Origin: Eubacterium sp. AF22-9
Lineage (GTDB): Bacteria > Bacillota > Clostridia > Lachnospirales > Lachnospiraceae
Assembly (NCBI GenBank): GCA_003458705.1
Contig: QRVH01000007.1
Location: 1-64,000, forward strand
Direction of reading: 5' to 3'
Length of the DNA: 64,000 bases
Part shown: piece by piece, positions 47,668 to 58,158 of the stretch
Position numbering within the stretch: the stretch's first letter is position 1
How the letters are laid out: each line of letters opens with the position of its first letter
Notes under the pieces: generated by a model
The model's input: the letters and a program-made list of their open reading frames with translations, nothing else
The model's database searches: none
Told to the model about the DNA's origin: nothing
Program-made: the position numbers and the translations under genes

Positions 47668-48351
47668 ATGTTTATAGAGGCGGAGAATATTAGAAAATCA
47701 TATGGCAGGAAAACGGCAGTGCTTAACAGCACTTCGTTTCATGCTGCCAGCGGAGAGTATATTGCCATAGTCGGTGCTAACGGCTGTGGCAAATCTACTC
47801 TTCTGGAGATATTGGCAGGAAGTCTTAAGGCAGATGGAGGAAGTCTTAAGATAGATGGCATTGACGCATTTGCAGATGCGTTGGTGTTTCAGAAATATAT
47901 TGGATTTGTGCCGCAGGAGAATCCACTTATGGAGAAGCTGTCGGCAAGGGATAATCTTAAATTCTGGTATTGTGATACCGGAAGAAACATGGAAGCAGAC
48001 TTATTAAATGGTGTTCCTGCAGTGTTAGGAGTGTCAGAATATCTTGACAAACGTGTTGATAAGCTGTCAGGCGGCATGAAGAAGCGTTTAAGCATATGCT
48101 GTGCGTTGGCGAAGAATCCGCCTGTGCTTATACTGGATGAGCCGGGAGCATCACTTGATATTGTGTGTAAGCAGGATATTATGAATTATCTGTCAGCTTA
48201 TACGAAAAGCGGAGGTACAGTCATTATAACAAGCCACGAAGAAGGGGAACTTAAGCTGGCTGACAGAATGTACCTTTTAAAGAACGGCGGTCTTAATGAA
48301 CTTGACCACCCGGTTATTGGCAATGAGCTTTTAGAGCTTATTCACAGATAA
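47668..48351 (+). CDS. ABC transporter ATP-binding protein
   Basis: The 227-residue ATPase has Walker A GANGCGKST, Q-loop VPQENPLM, signature LSGGMKKR and Walker B LILDEPGASLD with a switch His in TSHEEGE. It is the ATPase of a transporter with the two ABC-2 type permeases that follow (48369 and 49627). GGAG upstream of the ATG. The cargo of this three-gene system is unknown. Confidence 0.9.
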   Translation: MFIEAENIRKSYGRKTAVLNSTSFHAASGEYIAIVGANGCGKSTLLEILAGSLKADGGSLKIDGIDAFADALVFQKYIGFVPQENPLMEKLSARDNLKFWYCDTGRNMEADLLNGVPAVLGVSEYLDKRVDKLSGGMKKRLSICCALAKNPPVLILDEPGASLDIVCKQDIMNYLSAYTKSGGTVIITSHEEGELKLADRMYLLKNGGLNELDHPVIGNELLELIHR

Positions 48352-48368
48352 TTTTGTTGGGGGATTAG

Positions 48369-49627
48369 ATGAGAAAGAGGCTGAAATTATTAAAATTGCA
48401 GATTAAATCCGCATTTTTATCTATACCGAAGATAATTCTGGGTACAATAGTGACGGCTGTGCTTGTGATTGCAATAAGTGCATGTGTAGGTATTGTGGCA
48501 TCACAGGACAGTGATATGAAGATGAGGTTGCTGTTGTGTATCCGGATTATAATGGGACGGATAATAAGGAATTTAAATATATTAAGATGGCATTTAATTA
48601 TGTCAGTGAGATAGACACAATTAAAAATGTCTGTACATTTGAATATACTGACAGACAGCAGGCTATAGATGGCTTAAGAAATAATTATTATGTGATGGCT
48701 ATTATTGTGCCGGAGAATCTTATTAGTGATATTATGACGGGTGAGAATACGCCGATTGAGGTCGTGTGCCCGTCAGAGGGTGTTAATAACACTTCGATGA
48801 TATTCCGTGAGATGGTGAGGGCAGGAGGCTCTGACCTTGCAACAGCAGAGGCTGGTATATACACGTTTGACGACCTTTTTAATGGTGTGCTTAAGAATTA
48901 CAGGAGACTTCAAGGTACTCATGAGGATAAGCTTAATGACATATATCTTTCGTATGCGCTCAACAGAAGCATATACTTTAAGACAAGGGATATATCAGTT
49001 AAAGAGGGTTTAAGTACAGTACAGTTCTATGTGTGTACGGCGATTGTCATGCTGCTTTTACTCAGTGGAATAACCTGTGCAGGCAATATGAAAGGTGAGA
49101 ACAGGGCACTTGCAAAAAGCCTTAAAGGTGCAGGAATATCAGCATTTGATACGGGAATTGCAAGGACGACGGGAATTGGCATTGTGTATATAGTAATATT
49201 TGCAGTGCTTTTTATAGTAACTAATATAATGAGGCTTGGGATTCCGGCGATATCGGGAGTTCTGGCAGTTTCGTCAGTGGGAGAATTCATTGCGTCACTA
49301 TTAGGGATTGTGGTGCTTGTGTATGCGGCAGTTTCATTTATACACTGCATATTCGCAGTTGTTGATGACACAGTGTATTCGGTAATTACAGTGTTTGTCC
49401 TTGGAATGGTGTGCATGTATGCATCGGGCTGTATTGTTTCATCAGCATTTCTTGCACCGGGCATACGCACTATTGGCATGTATCTTCCGACTAACGGATT
49501 ATTCACACTTGCAGGTCAGGTAATCAAGGGAACTGTGGATATCAGTACCATTACGACAAATGTTTTGTGGATAATTATATTTCAGGCAGCAGGGGCATTG
49601 GCGGTAAAGATAAGGAGAGACAGATAA
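48369..49627 (+). CDS. ABC-2 type permease (one-base frameshift)
   Basis: The N-terminal part has one membrane helix (IILGTIVTAVLVIAI). A large extracellular domain follows, and then five or six helices in the C-terminal half, the layout of ABC-2 permeases. The frame breaks at about 48519-48521, where an A is lost from ATGAAAGATGAG, and continues with VVYPDYNGTDN. Corrected length is 419 residues. The stop overlaps the start of the second permease. Confidence 0.82.
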
Positions 49628-50676
49628 TGAAGAGATTGTTATACTGGCTGTATCTGCTGGTAAAAAGGCAGTTAAAGAATCCTGTGATTGTCGCAGTGCT
49701 TATTGCAATGCCTGTTGCAGCACTGATAATTAACCACACAGCTTCTCTTAAGGAGACAGAGCATGTAAGGGTTGGAATAGTGCTTGAAGATGATGATAAG
49801 ATTGCCGCGATGACAAGGGATTACCTTGTAAATGGCGATTATTCAGTTCAATTTTATGAGGCAGAATCGAAGGAAAAGCTTGAGCAGGATATAATGAATA
49901 AAAGAGTAGAATGTGGTTATGTGGTTGGCACAGATCTTAAGAGTAAGCTTGATTCAGGCAGCTACAGTGATGTTATAGAGCTTATCATATGCAAGTCAGA
50001 TTTTGTGAGCTCAATGACTGATGAGATATTCTTTTCAGCCATGTTTAAGGCATATTCTCCTGAGGTTGCTGTTAATTATGTTAATTCGGTAGAGAAATTC
50101 CAGAAGCATGCAGAAAAGGCAGAAGAAGAGATAAGAAAAGGTTATGAGGAGTATATATCCGGTAATGATACGTTCAGGATTGATTTCAAGGTGATAGACG
50201 ATACGCAGGAAGCTGAGTCGCAGCTTGAAGATAAGACAGGACAGTTTCCGTTAAGGGCGTTGCTTATGATTCTTGTCTATATCAGTGGACTTTTCGGGAT
50301 TGTGGAATATTACCTTGATAAGAATTCAGGAACATTCATTACTCTGCCGCGCATGTACCGTATTGCAGGCAAACCGGTGTATGCTTTCATATCGTGCGTA
50401 CTTTTTGCAGTATCGGCAATAATAACACTTGCAGCGGCGGGACAGCTTAAAGGTGCATCAGATATACTTCATATGGCTGTGTATGTAATAGCAGTTACAT
50501 TATTTGCATGGCTTGTATCAATGCCTGTAAGAAGCGCAAATGCAATGATTTCATTAATACCGGTACTTCTTATAGCCTGCCTTGTTTTATGCCCTGTATT
50601 CGTCAATATAACGGCATATGTGCCATTTACAAAATATATAAGAGCATTGCTGCTTCCGTGGTATATGCTTGGATAG
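49627..50676 (+). CDS. ABC-2 type permease
   Basis: The 349-residue protein has an N-terminal helix at about 15-32, a large soluble domain (about 35-200) and five to six C-terminal helices. It shares the overall layout of the preceding permease, so the two probably form a heterodimer. The ATG at 49627 overlaps the stop of the upstream permease gene; upstream in-frame ATG codons lie within that gene. Confidence 0.82.
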   Translation: MKRLLYWLYLLVKRQLKNPVIVAVLIAMPVAALIINHTASLKETEHVRVGIVLEDDDKIAAMTRDYLVNGDYSVQFYEAESKEKLEQDIMNKRVECGYVVGTDLKSKLDSGSYSDVIELIICKSDFVSSMTDEIFFSAMFKAYSPEVAVNYVNSVEKFQKHAEKAEEEIRKGYEEYISGNDTFRIDFKVIDDTQEAESQLEDKTGQFPLRALLMILVYISGLFGIVEYYLDKNSGTFITLPRMYRIAGKPVYAFISCVLFAVSAIITLAAAGQLKGASDILHMAVYVIAVTLFAWLVSMPVRSANAMISLIPVLLIACLVLCPVFVNITAYVPFTKYIRALLLPWYMLG

Positions 50677-50693
50677 GAGGAGGATGGGATACG

Positions 50694-51884
50694 GTGAATA
50701 ATAAGAAAAAACGTATATTTGACATTATCCAGATTGGTTATGCGGGCGATGTTGCAAGCCGTACATTTGATATTGCAATAACTGTAGCAATTATAATTAA
50801 CCTGTTTATTGCGATATTCGATACATTTGAACAATCAATACCATACCAGCCGGTGTTAGATGTTATAGAGTGGATTACAGTTATCGGCTTCACGATTGAA
50901 TATCTTCTCAGGGTATGGACAGCAGAATATCTGTATCCTAATAAACGCACAGGTATTGCAAGGTTAAAATACATATTCTCAGGAAGCGGCATTGTTGACC
51001 TTTTATCATTCCTTCCGAATTATCTTCCTATATTCTTCCCGGCAGGAGCAGTAGCGTTCCGTATGTTCAGGGTTATAAGAATCTTAAGGATATTCCGCGT
51101 CAATTCATATTATGATGCGTTAAATGTTATAACAGAGGTAATTAAGCGTAAGAAGGACCAGATATTATCATCTGTATTCATCATAGTAATGCTTATAATT
51201 GCATCCTCACTGTGTATGTACAGTCTGGAGCATGAGGCACAGCCTGAAGTGTTTAAGAACGCATTTTCAGGAATATGGTGGTCTGTATCGACACTTCTTA
51301 CGGTAGGCTATGGCGATATCTATCCGGTGACAGTGCTTGGAAAAATGTTCAGTATAATTATTACATTTCTTGGCGTCGGAATGGTCGCTATTCCAACAGG
51401 TATTTTATCTGCCGGTTTCGTTGAGCAGTACAGTCTTATCAAGAAATCGACAGATTATCTTATGGAGAAGGAACTTAAGTTCATCAAGCTTATTATAACT
51501 AAGGACCACAACTGGAATGAAAAGAAGGTATGCGAGCTTAACCTTCCAAAGGGACTTATTCTTGCTGCGGTATTAAGAAACGGTGAGACACTTATGCCTA
51601 AGGGCGATATGAAGCTTTTGGGGGAAGATTGTGTTGTAATAGGTGCAAGAGACTGCGATGTAAATGTTGATGTGAACTTAAAGCAGGTAGAACTGCGTGA
51701 GCATCATCCGTGGGTTGGTCACAAGATAAAAGAACTCGATATATCAAGGCACACGCTTATAGTAATGATAAGGCGCGGTGACAATGCAATAGTTCCTAAT
51801 GGTGATACTCTTATTAAGACAGGAGATATTGTGTTCGTGTTCTCGAAGCGTTATATGGCAGACGCACAGACTATAAGTGTGTAA
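50694..51884 (+). CDS. voltage-gated-type potassium channel with C-terminal RCK domain
   Basis: The 396-residue protein has six membrane segments with a charged S4 (FRMFRVIRILRIFRV), the selectivity filter TVGYGD in a pore loop, and a C-terminal TrkA-C type domain with EHHPWVGHKIKELDIS and TLIKTGDIVFVFS. The likely start is GTG at 50694, after AGGAGGAGG at 50677-50685; the open frame upstream overlaps the permease gene. It would allow K+ flow set by voltage and ligand binding to the C-terminal domain. Confidence 0.85.
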   Translation: MNNKKKRIFDIIQIGYAGDVASRTFDIAITVAIIINLFIAIFDTFEQSIPYQPVLDVIEWITVIGFTIEYLLRVWTAEYLYPNKRTGIARLKYIFSGSGIVDLLSFLPNYLPIFFPAGAVAFRMFRVIRILRIFRVNSYYDALNVITEVIKRKKDQILSSVFIIVMLIIASSLCMYSLEHEAQPEVFKNAFSGIWWSVSTLLTVGYGDIYPVTVLGKMFSIIITFLGVGMVAIPTGILSAGFVEQYSLIKKSTDYLMEKELKFIKLIITKDHNWNEKKVCELNLPKGLILAAVLRNGETLMPKGDMKLLGEDCVVIGARDCDVNVDVNLKQVELREHHPWVGHKIKELDISRHTLIVMIRRGDNAIVPNGDTLIKTGDIVFVFSKRYMADAQTISV

Positions 51885-51896
51885 CGGTGAGTAATT

Positions 51897-52583
51897 ATGA
51901 TGATATTTGTAACGACAACAGATGCATTTGCTGATGAAAAGCTGTATGAAAAGGCATATTCGCTTGTTCCTGAATACAGGAGGGCAAAGGCAGACAGAAT
52001 GAAAATGCGTGAAAATAAGCTGCAGACTGTGACTGCGGGACTACTTCTTAATTATGCTGTAGGCATATGGAACACAAAGATGAGAGAAAAAAACTATAAA
52101 ACTAAAGATGTTCAATTTAGAAGGGTGGACGCCGATTCTATAATTAAAGCGAATAATCAGTGTTTTGATTATGATATAGCATACAATTCACAGGGAAAAC
52201 CTTATTTTTTGTCTCATTGTGAAATTTTTTTCAATATTTCGCATTCATCGAACTATGTAGCGTGTGCTATAAGTGACAGACCTGTTGGAATTGATATTGA
52301 GGGAGGACGCAAAGCCAGACAGAACCTGGCAAAACGCTTCTTTGATGAGTCTGAGGCATCATGGATAAATGAGTGCCAGAGTGAAGAAAGATTCTTCAGA
52401 ATATGGACTTTGAAGGAAGCATATGGCAAGGCGACAGGCAAAGGAGTACTTGACATTTTAGACAAAATAGTTTATAGATTAAAGGAAGGGAAAATGACAG
52501 CGTATATAGACGATGTTCCCCAGAATTTCACTATTGTAGAAAGGAAAGTTGATGATTTATATTTATCAGCAATCCAGCTATAA
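51897..52583 (+). CDS. 4'-phosphopantetheinyl transferase (Sfp type)
   Basis: The 228-residue protein transfers the phosphopantetheine arm from CoA to carrier proteins. It has the conserved FNISHSSNYVACA, GIDIEGGRKA and WTLKEAYGKATGKG motifs with Mg-binding acidic residues. Such enzymes may modify the AcpP in this window if no AcpS is present, but that is inference. The start is 12 bp after the channel gene. Confidence 0.9.
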   Translation: MMIFVTTTDAFADEKLYEKAYSLVPEYRRAKADRMKMRENKLQTVTAGLLLNYAVGIWNTKMREKNYKTKDVQFRRVDADSIIKANNQCFDYDIAYNSQGKPYFLSHCEIFFNISHSSNYVACAISDRPVGIDIEGGRKARQNLAKRFFDESEASWINECQSEERFFRIWTLKEAYGKATGKGVLDILDKIVYRLKEGKMTAYIDDVPQNFTIVERKVDDLYLSAIQL

Positions 52584-52600
52584 AAAGTGATGATTTTATG

Positions 52601-52628
52601 TTGAAAAAAATAATTTTGGCGTTATAAT
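52601..52628 (+). promoter_or_regulatory. candidate promoter of the BlaI-type regulator gene
   Basis: TTGAAA at 52601-52606 and TATAAT at 52623-52628 are 16 bp apart, followed by AAGGAGGG about 12 bp before the ATG at 52669. Confidence 0.55.
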
Positions 52629-52668
52629 ATAGAGTATTAATATCTATTTAAAAAGCTAAGGAGGGTTT

Positions 52669-53057
52669 ATGAGCAGAAATCATTTTAATGAATTAAGTCC
52701 ATGTGAAGCATTAATTATGAAGCTTATATGGGAGGCACCACAGGATATTCCAGTACAGGATCTTATTGACCAGTTAAGAGATGATTATAAGAAGGAATAT
52801 GCAAGAACAACAGTTGTTACTTTTGTAGGTAAGTTAAAAGATAAGAGATTTGTTGATACATACCGTAAAGGTAAGGCAGCATTTATTCATCCACTCAGAA
52901 CAGAAGACGAGTACAGAGCACAGCTTTTAAAAGAAGAAGCAGATTTCTGGTTTAATGGAAATGTATTTGATATGGTTGCTGCAATTCTTCAGTCACAGGA
53001 ATTTACAGAAGAAGAAGTTAAGAAAATCAAGAAGATTGTAACAATATTAATAAGTAA
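52669..53057 (+). CDS. BlaI/MecI-family transcriptional regulator (one lost base; 34-bp duplication at its end)
   Basis: The protein is a BlaI/MecI-type winged helix: EALIMKLIWEAPQDIPVQDLI and ARTTVVTFVGKLKDKRFVDTYRKGKAA, then a dimerisation tail. Frame and length suggest that an A is missing near 53040, and the true end is KKIVNNINK with stop at 53055-53057, giving 129 residues, the usual size. The 34-bp duplication (53049-53116) covers this end. No penicillinase or BlaR gene is near, so its target is unknown. Confidence 0.85.
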
Positions 53058-53116
53058 TATCGTAATTTTAAAATTACCTGACAATAAGTAATATCGTAAT
53101 TTTAAAATTACCTGAC
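53049..53116 (+). repeat. exact 34-bp tandem duplication at the end of the BlaI gene
   Basis: 53049-53082 is identical to 53083-53116. Confidence 0.95.
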
Positions 53117-53148
53117 ATGAATTGTTTAATTTGTCAGGTGATTTTTTT
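53107..53148 (+). terminator. intrinsic terminator after the BlaI gene
   Basis: ATTACCTGAC at 53107-53116 pairs with GTCAGGTGAT at 53133-53142 (one G-U) around a 16-nt loop, followed by T to 53148. Confidence 0.75.
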
Positions 53149-53196
53149 ATGCTTCAAATTTTTAAATATAATTTATGAAGCCTTTCAGAGAAAATA

Positions 53197-53228
53197 AAAA
53201 CCATGCAGTTTTGATTCTGCATGGTTTT
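53197..53228 (-). terminator. intrinsic terminator of pyrG
   Basis: AAAACCATGCAG at 53197-53208 pairs with CTGCATGGTTTT at 53217-53228. It lies 10 bp past the pyrG stop (minus strand), with T on that strand after the stem. It can also stop plus-strand transcription. Confidence 0.7.
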
Positions 53229-53237
53229 GTAATGAAA

Positions 53238-54851
53238 TTAATGATTCTTGTCCTGATATTCAAGAGCTGCTGTAATAAATCCTCTGAATAATGGATGTGG
53301 ACGGTTAGGTCTTGACTTTAACTCCGGATGAGCCTGTGTGGCAATAAACCATGGGTGATTCTTTAATTCTATCATCTCAACAATTCTTCCGTCAGGAGAT
53401 ATTCCTGAAAGCATCATACCATTCTCAGTAAGAACTTTTCTGTAATCATTATTAACTTCATATCTGTGTCTGTGACGTTCATGTATAAGCTCTTCGCCAT
53501 AGAGTTCATAAGCCTTGCTTGTTTTATCAAGTACACAAGGATAAGAACCAAGTCTTAATGTACCGCCGATATCATCAATGCCTTCCTGGTCTGGCATAAG
53601 ATGTATAACAGGGTGAGTTGTGTTAGGATTAAGTTCAACACTGTGTGCGTCGTCATATCCTATAACATTTCTTGCAAATTCAACAATTGAAAGCTGCATT
53701 CCCAGACACAATCCTAAGAATGGAATATTATGTTCTCTGGCATAACGGATAGCTTCAATCTTTCCTTCTGTACCTCTGTCACCGAATCCACCTGGAACTA
53801 ATATGCCAGATACGTCAGAGAGAAGCTCATCAGCCGTTTCAGGAGTTACAGTTTCTGAATCAATCCATTTGATAGTTACATCACATGAATTATATACACC
53901 ACCATGCTTTAATGCTTCTACAACACTGATATAAGCATCATGAAGCTGGATATATTTACCGACTAATGCAACAGTTACCTTCTTGGTAGGATTCTTCCAG
54001 GCTTTGCACATTGCTCTCCATTCATCAAGATCTGGTTCTGGACAGTCAAGGTGTAAACATTCACATGCTACCTGTGCAAGATGTTCTTCTTCCATTGCAA
54101 GAGGCGCATCATAAAGAATCTCAACATCTAAGTTCTGAAGTACATGAGACTTAGGTACATTACAGAAAAGTGCTATCTTGTCCTTGATACCTGCCTCAAG
54201 AGGATGCTCTGTACGGCATACAAGAATATCCGGACGGATTCCCATTCCCTGGAGTTCCTTAACGCTTGCCTGTGTAGGCTTAGTCTTCATCTCGCCAGAT
54301 GCCTTAAGATAAGGAATAAGTGTTACGTGAATAAGAATTGCGTTCTCATGTCCGACTTCATGCTGGAACTGTCTGATTGCCTCAAGGAAAGGCTGACTCT
54401 CGATATCTCCGACAGTACCACCGACTTCTATAATTGCAATCTTAGTTTCATCAGTTGAATAATCTCTGAAAAAACGGCTCTTTATTTCATTAGTAATATG
54501 AGGGATTACCTGGACTGTGCCTCCACCGAAATCTCCACGGCGTTCCTTCTGTAATACTGACCAGTATACTTTACCAGTAGTTACATTAGAATTCTTATTA
54601 AGGCTCTCATCAATAAATCTTTCATAGTGACCAAGGTCAAGGTCTGTCTCAGCACCATCGTCAGTTACGAAAACTTCTCCGTGCTGGATAGGGTTCATAG
54701 TACCTGGATCAATATTAATATAAGGGTCAAACTTCTGCATGGTTACAGAAAAACCACGGGCTTTAAGCAGTCTGCCTAAAGATGCGGCAGTGATACCTTT
54801 TCCTAAACCGGAAACAACACCACCTGTTACAAATACATATTTAACAGCCAT
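53238..54851 (-). CDS. pyrG: CTP synthase
   Basis: PyrG makes CTP from UTP, ATP and glutamine. The 537-residue protein has an N-terminal synthase domain ([21 protein letters not shown]) and a C-terminal class I glutamine amidotransferase domain with the nucleophile Cys in [11 protein letters not shown] and the His-Glu pair in [14 protein letters not shown]. The ATG at 54851 follows GGAGGAAA; the frame extends further upstream but without a ribosome binding site. Confidence 0.96.
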   Translation of the reverse strand: MAVKYVFVTGGVVSGLGKGITAASLGRLLKARGFSVTMQKFDPYINIDPGTMNPIQHGEVFVTDDGAETDLDLGHYERFIDESLNKNSNVTTGKVYWSVLQKERRGDFGGGTVQVIPHITNEIKSRFFRDYSTDETKIAIIEVGGTVGDIESQPFLEAIRQFQHEVGHENAILIHVTLIPYLKASGEMKTKPTQASVKELQGMGIRPDILVCRTEHPLEAGIKDKIALFCNVPKSHVLQNLDVEILYDAPLAMEEEHLAQVACECLHLDCPEPDLDEWRAMCKAWKNPTKKVTVALVGKYIQLHDAYISVVEALKHGGVYNSCDVTIKWIDSETVTPETADELLSDVSGILVPGGFGDRGTEGKIEAIRYAREHNIPFLGLCLGMQLSIVEFARNVIGYDDAHSVELNPNTTHPVIHLMPDQEGIDDIGGTLRLGSYPCVLDKTSKAYELYGEELIHERHRHRYEVNNDYRKVLTENGMMLSGISPDGRIVEMIELKNHPWFIATQAHPELKSRPNRPHPLFRGFITAALEYQDKNH

Positions 54852-54989
54852 CTTTTCCTCCAATCTGAATGTGTAATCAAAAAAATATGCAATATTATAC
54901 AGCCCTGTATTATAAATTTCCATAGTTTAAAGAAAAAAACTAAGAATATAAAGTAAATATAAACATCTTATTAAACACTTAGATTTTGG

Positions 54990-55018
54990 TTGATTTATAT
55001 TTTTTCCTTCTTTATAAT
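54990..55018 (+). promoter_or_regulatory. candidate promoter of ftsH
   Basis: TTGATT at 54990-54995 and TATAAT at 55013-55018 are 17 bp apart, 60 bp before the ATG of ftsH. Confidence 0.6.
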
Positions 55019-55077
55019 GAAAACAGACTTATTTGGAAATGCTTAAGATAAGTACAGTATCATATCAGGAGAAGAGT

Positions 55078-57197
55078 ATGGATAATTATAACAACAACGG
55101 TTATGACAATGGTTATAATAATAACGATAACCGCAATAATAATCGTAATAACAACAATAATAACAAGAAGCCAAAGAATGTTAACCTTATAATATTCATT
55201 ATTATAGCGGCAGTTGTAACATTTATTGGGCTTACGCTTCTTAGCAATATGTTTAGGAATGCGACATACAAGGAGATAAGCTACGACCAGTTCATGCAGA
55301 TGATTGATGAAGATAAGGTAAAGAAAGTAGCATTAGAGCAGGACAGAATTCTTATTACACCTGTTGAAGAGGAGAAACAGTCTGGCATAGCAGGAGTTTC
55401 ATACACATATTATACAGGGTATGTTAATGATGATACTCTTGTACCACTTCTTAAGAGAAAGGGTATTGAGTTTGAAGGATATATTCCGGATTCGAGTTCT
55501 TCAATTGTAGAATTTCTGCTTGCATATGTACTGCCATTTTTATTCATATATATAATCTTTGCATTTGTATATAGAAGAATTGCTAAGAATGGTGGAATGA
55601 TGGGCGGAATGGGCGTTGGAAAGAGCAACGCCAAAGTATATGTCCAGAAAAAGACAGGTGTTACATTCAAGGATGTTGCAGGTCAGGATGAAGCTAAGGA
55701 ATCACTTACAGAGATTGTTGATTTCTTACATTACCCTGAGAAATATGCCAAGATTGGTGCAAAGCTTCCTAAGGGTGCACTTTTAGTAGGACCTCCGGGA
55801 ACAGGTAAGACGCTTCTTGCCAAGGCTGTAGCCGGTGAGGCAGATGTACCTTTCTTCTCACTTGCAGGTTCTGATTTCGTTGAGATGTTCGTTGGTGTCG
55901 GTGCATCAAGAGTAAGAGATTTGTTCAAGGAAGCAACTAAGCAGGCTCCTTGTATTATATTTATTGATGAGATTGATGCTATTGGTAAGAGCAGAGATTC
56001 CAAGTATGGCGGTGGCAATGACGAGCGTGAGCAGACATTGAACCAGTTACTTGCAGAGATGGATGGTTTTGATTCTTCTAAGGGAATATTCATTCTTGCA
56101 GCAACTAACAGACCGGAAGTACTTGATAAGGCTTTACTCAGACCAGGACGTCTTGACAGAAGAATTACTGTTGACAGACCTGATAAGAAGGGTAGAATTG
56201 AGACTCTTAAGGTACATTCCAAGGATGTGCTTATGGATGATACAGTTGATTTTGAAGAGATTGCTATGGCAACAAGCGGTCTTGTAGGTTCAGACCTTGC
56301 CAATATCATTAACGAAGCGGCTATTGCGGCGGTTAAGAATGGCAGAAATGTTGTAACACAGAAAGATCTTCTTGGCGCATTTGATACAGTTGTAGCAGGT
56401 AAGGAAAAGAAAGAAAGAGTTCTTAGCAAGAAGGAGAAGCAGGTTGTTGCTTACCATGAGATTGGACATGCCTTATAAGAGCTATTAAGAATAATTCTGA
56501 TCCGGTCCAGAAGATTACTATTATACCTCATACTAACGGTTCACTTGGTTATGTGCTTAACTTCCCGGAGGAAGAGAAGCATCTTGAGACTAAGGACGAA
56601 CTTATGACAGATCTTATATCACTTGTAGGCGGACGTGCAGCAGAGGAAGTTGTATTCGGTTCAGTTACTAATGGTGCTTATGATGATATCAAGAAGGCAA
56701 CTAACCTTGCCAAGACAATGATTACAAGATATGGTATGTCAGACCGTTTCGGACTTGTTGCATTATCAACAGTTGAGGATGAGTACCTCAGTGGAAGAGC
56801 ATCTATGAACTGTGCACAGGCAACAGAGGCTGAGGTTGATGATGAGGTTAAGAAGCTTATTGCTTCATGCTATGAAGAGGCTAAGCAGATTATCAGAGAC
56901 AACAGAGATGTAATGGATCAGCTTGCAAGATATCTGTATGACCATGAGACTATCACAGGTAAGGAATTCATGAAGATATTCAGAGAGGCGAAGGGATTGC
57001 CTGAACCAGTTGATACTTCATCATTTTCAACATCAGAGAAGGTTGCAGAGAGTGTGACATTCAATGAAGATGGAAGCTATTCATCAACAGTAAGTGGTGA
57101 ACCTGAAAGTGATATATGGAAGAATATTACAAAGCATGATGATTCTGATGATTCAGACAGTAATGCATCTGATGATATAACTAAAGAAAATGAGTAA
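55078..57197 (+). CDS. ftsH: ATP-dependent zinc metalloprotease FtsH (one-base frameshift)
   Basis: FtsH is a hexameric membrane protease. The ATG at 55078 after CAGGAGAAG is chosen over 55033. The N-terminus is Asn-rich ([17 protein letters not shown]), followed by a membrane segment, a periplasmic-type domain and a second membrane segment, then an AAA domain ([13 protein letters not shown], Walker [15 protein letters not shown] motif). The metalloprotease HEIGH site is intact, but the frame ends at a stop 56476-56478 right after HEIGHAL; one A is lost. Corrected length is 706 residues. Such a defect in ftsH is probably an artefact. Confidence 0.92.
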
Positions 57198-57199
57198 TA

Positions 57200-57234
57200 A
57201 AAATGGGCATATCGCTTTCTGATATGCCCATTTT
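57200..57234. terminator. bidirectional terminator between ftsH and the PilZ gene
   Basis: AAAATGGGCATATC at 57200-57213 pairs perfectly with GATATGCCCATTTT at 57221-57234 around a 7-nt loop, with T on both strands. Confidence 0.85.
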
Positions 57235-57235
57235 G

Positions 57236-58012
57236 TTATTTATTTCTTGATGATATATGTGAATGAAATCCTGATGAAGTACTCTGACTTTCGATTGACT
57301 GTGATGCAACATCAGCAGCATCTTTAAGAGCATTCTGCTGCTCCTGTTCTTTGGATGCATTAATTCTGCATTCAATCTTTCTAAGGAAAACATATGTAAG
57401 ATATTCGCGTGATGGTGCAGGAATGATACATCCGTAAATATAGCGTTCTCCTGACATCTGGCTGCGTATTATGACACATTTAAAATGAAAATCAAATTGT
57501 CTTCCGTTAGCTACATCTGAAAATGTTATATAAATGTTATTATAATCATATGGCAGTTCATTTCTGACTGTAAATGATAATCCTTTATTACATACATCGA
57601 TTAATGTTACTGGTATTTCATCTTGTCTTGTATCTGAAGAAACATGTCCAGAAGCTTCAGTTGAAATTCTCTGGTTGAATCGTCTGTCGCATTCTGACGC
57701 AATGCTTGCAAAAACATTAGTCGTTATTTTATAGTATGCTGATGAAAAATCAGAAGCTTTATATCCGATAGTTTCTATATTAATATTCTTCCAGACCACA
57801 CGGTTATGTGTCGCCGGATCTACAGTATAAAGATTGAATAAAATATCTTTATAAGAAGAAAAATCTATTACAGCACCTTTTGATGTAAAAGGCGCTATGA
57901 GAATGTAGCCATTCTTGGATGCAACAACAGAGGAAGGCATTTCGTAGCTGACATTATCTATGGATATTTCAATTGAAATCGGCCCGCCTACGGGAATATC
58001 AGATATTAACAT
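57236..58012 (-). CDS. PilZ-domain c-di-GMP effector (YcgR-like)
   Basis: The 258-residue protein has a YcgR-type N-terminal domain and a PilZ domain at about 112-220 with the c-di-GMP binding arginines in DRRFNQRIS. The second motif is DVCNKG where the usual form is [DN]xSxxG, so Ser is replaced by Cys. The C-terminal tail is Gln/Ser-rich. Such proteins act as flagellar brakes or regulators of motility. The ATG at 58012 has AAGGGAG upstream. The GGDEF protein at 33106 could supply its ligand. Confidence 0.8.
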   Translation of the reverse strand: MLISDIPVGGPISIEISIDNVSYEMPSSVVASKNGYILIAPFTSKGAVIDFSSYKDILFNLYTVDPATHNRVVWKNINIETIGYKASDFSSAYYKITTNVFASIASECDRRFNQRISTEASGHVSSDTRQDEIPVTLIDVCNKGLSFTVRNELPYDYNNIYITFSDVANGRQFDFHFKCVIIRSQMSGERYIYGCIIPAPSREYLTYVFLRKIECRINASKEQEQQNALKDAADVASQSIESQSTSSGFHSHISSRNK

Positions 58013-58158
58013 AATACAACTCCCTTACATTAATAATTAAATATAGAATATCATAAAATTGCTGATTAATAAACGAAAATATGTTATATTTTTTGACAGA
58101 GGAAATGAACTGTACAACATTGTGATAATAGCAATGTGTTATAAGAAGAGGAGATATT

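Noticed and set aside
56470-56490. programmed frameshift in ftsH
   Set aside because: There is no slippery heptamer or downstream pseudoknot that I can see, and the same type of single-base loss occurs in unrelated genes in the window.
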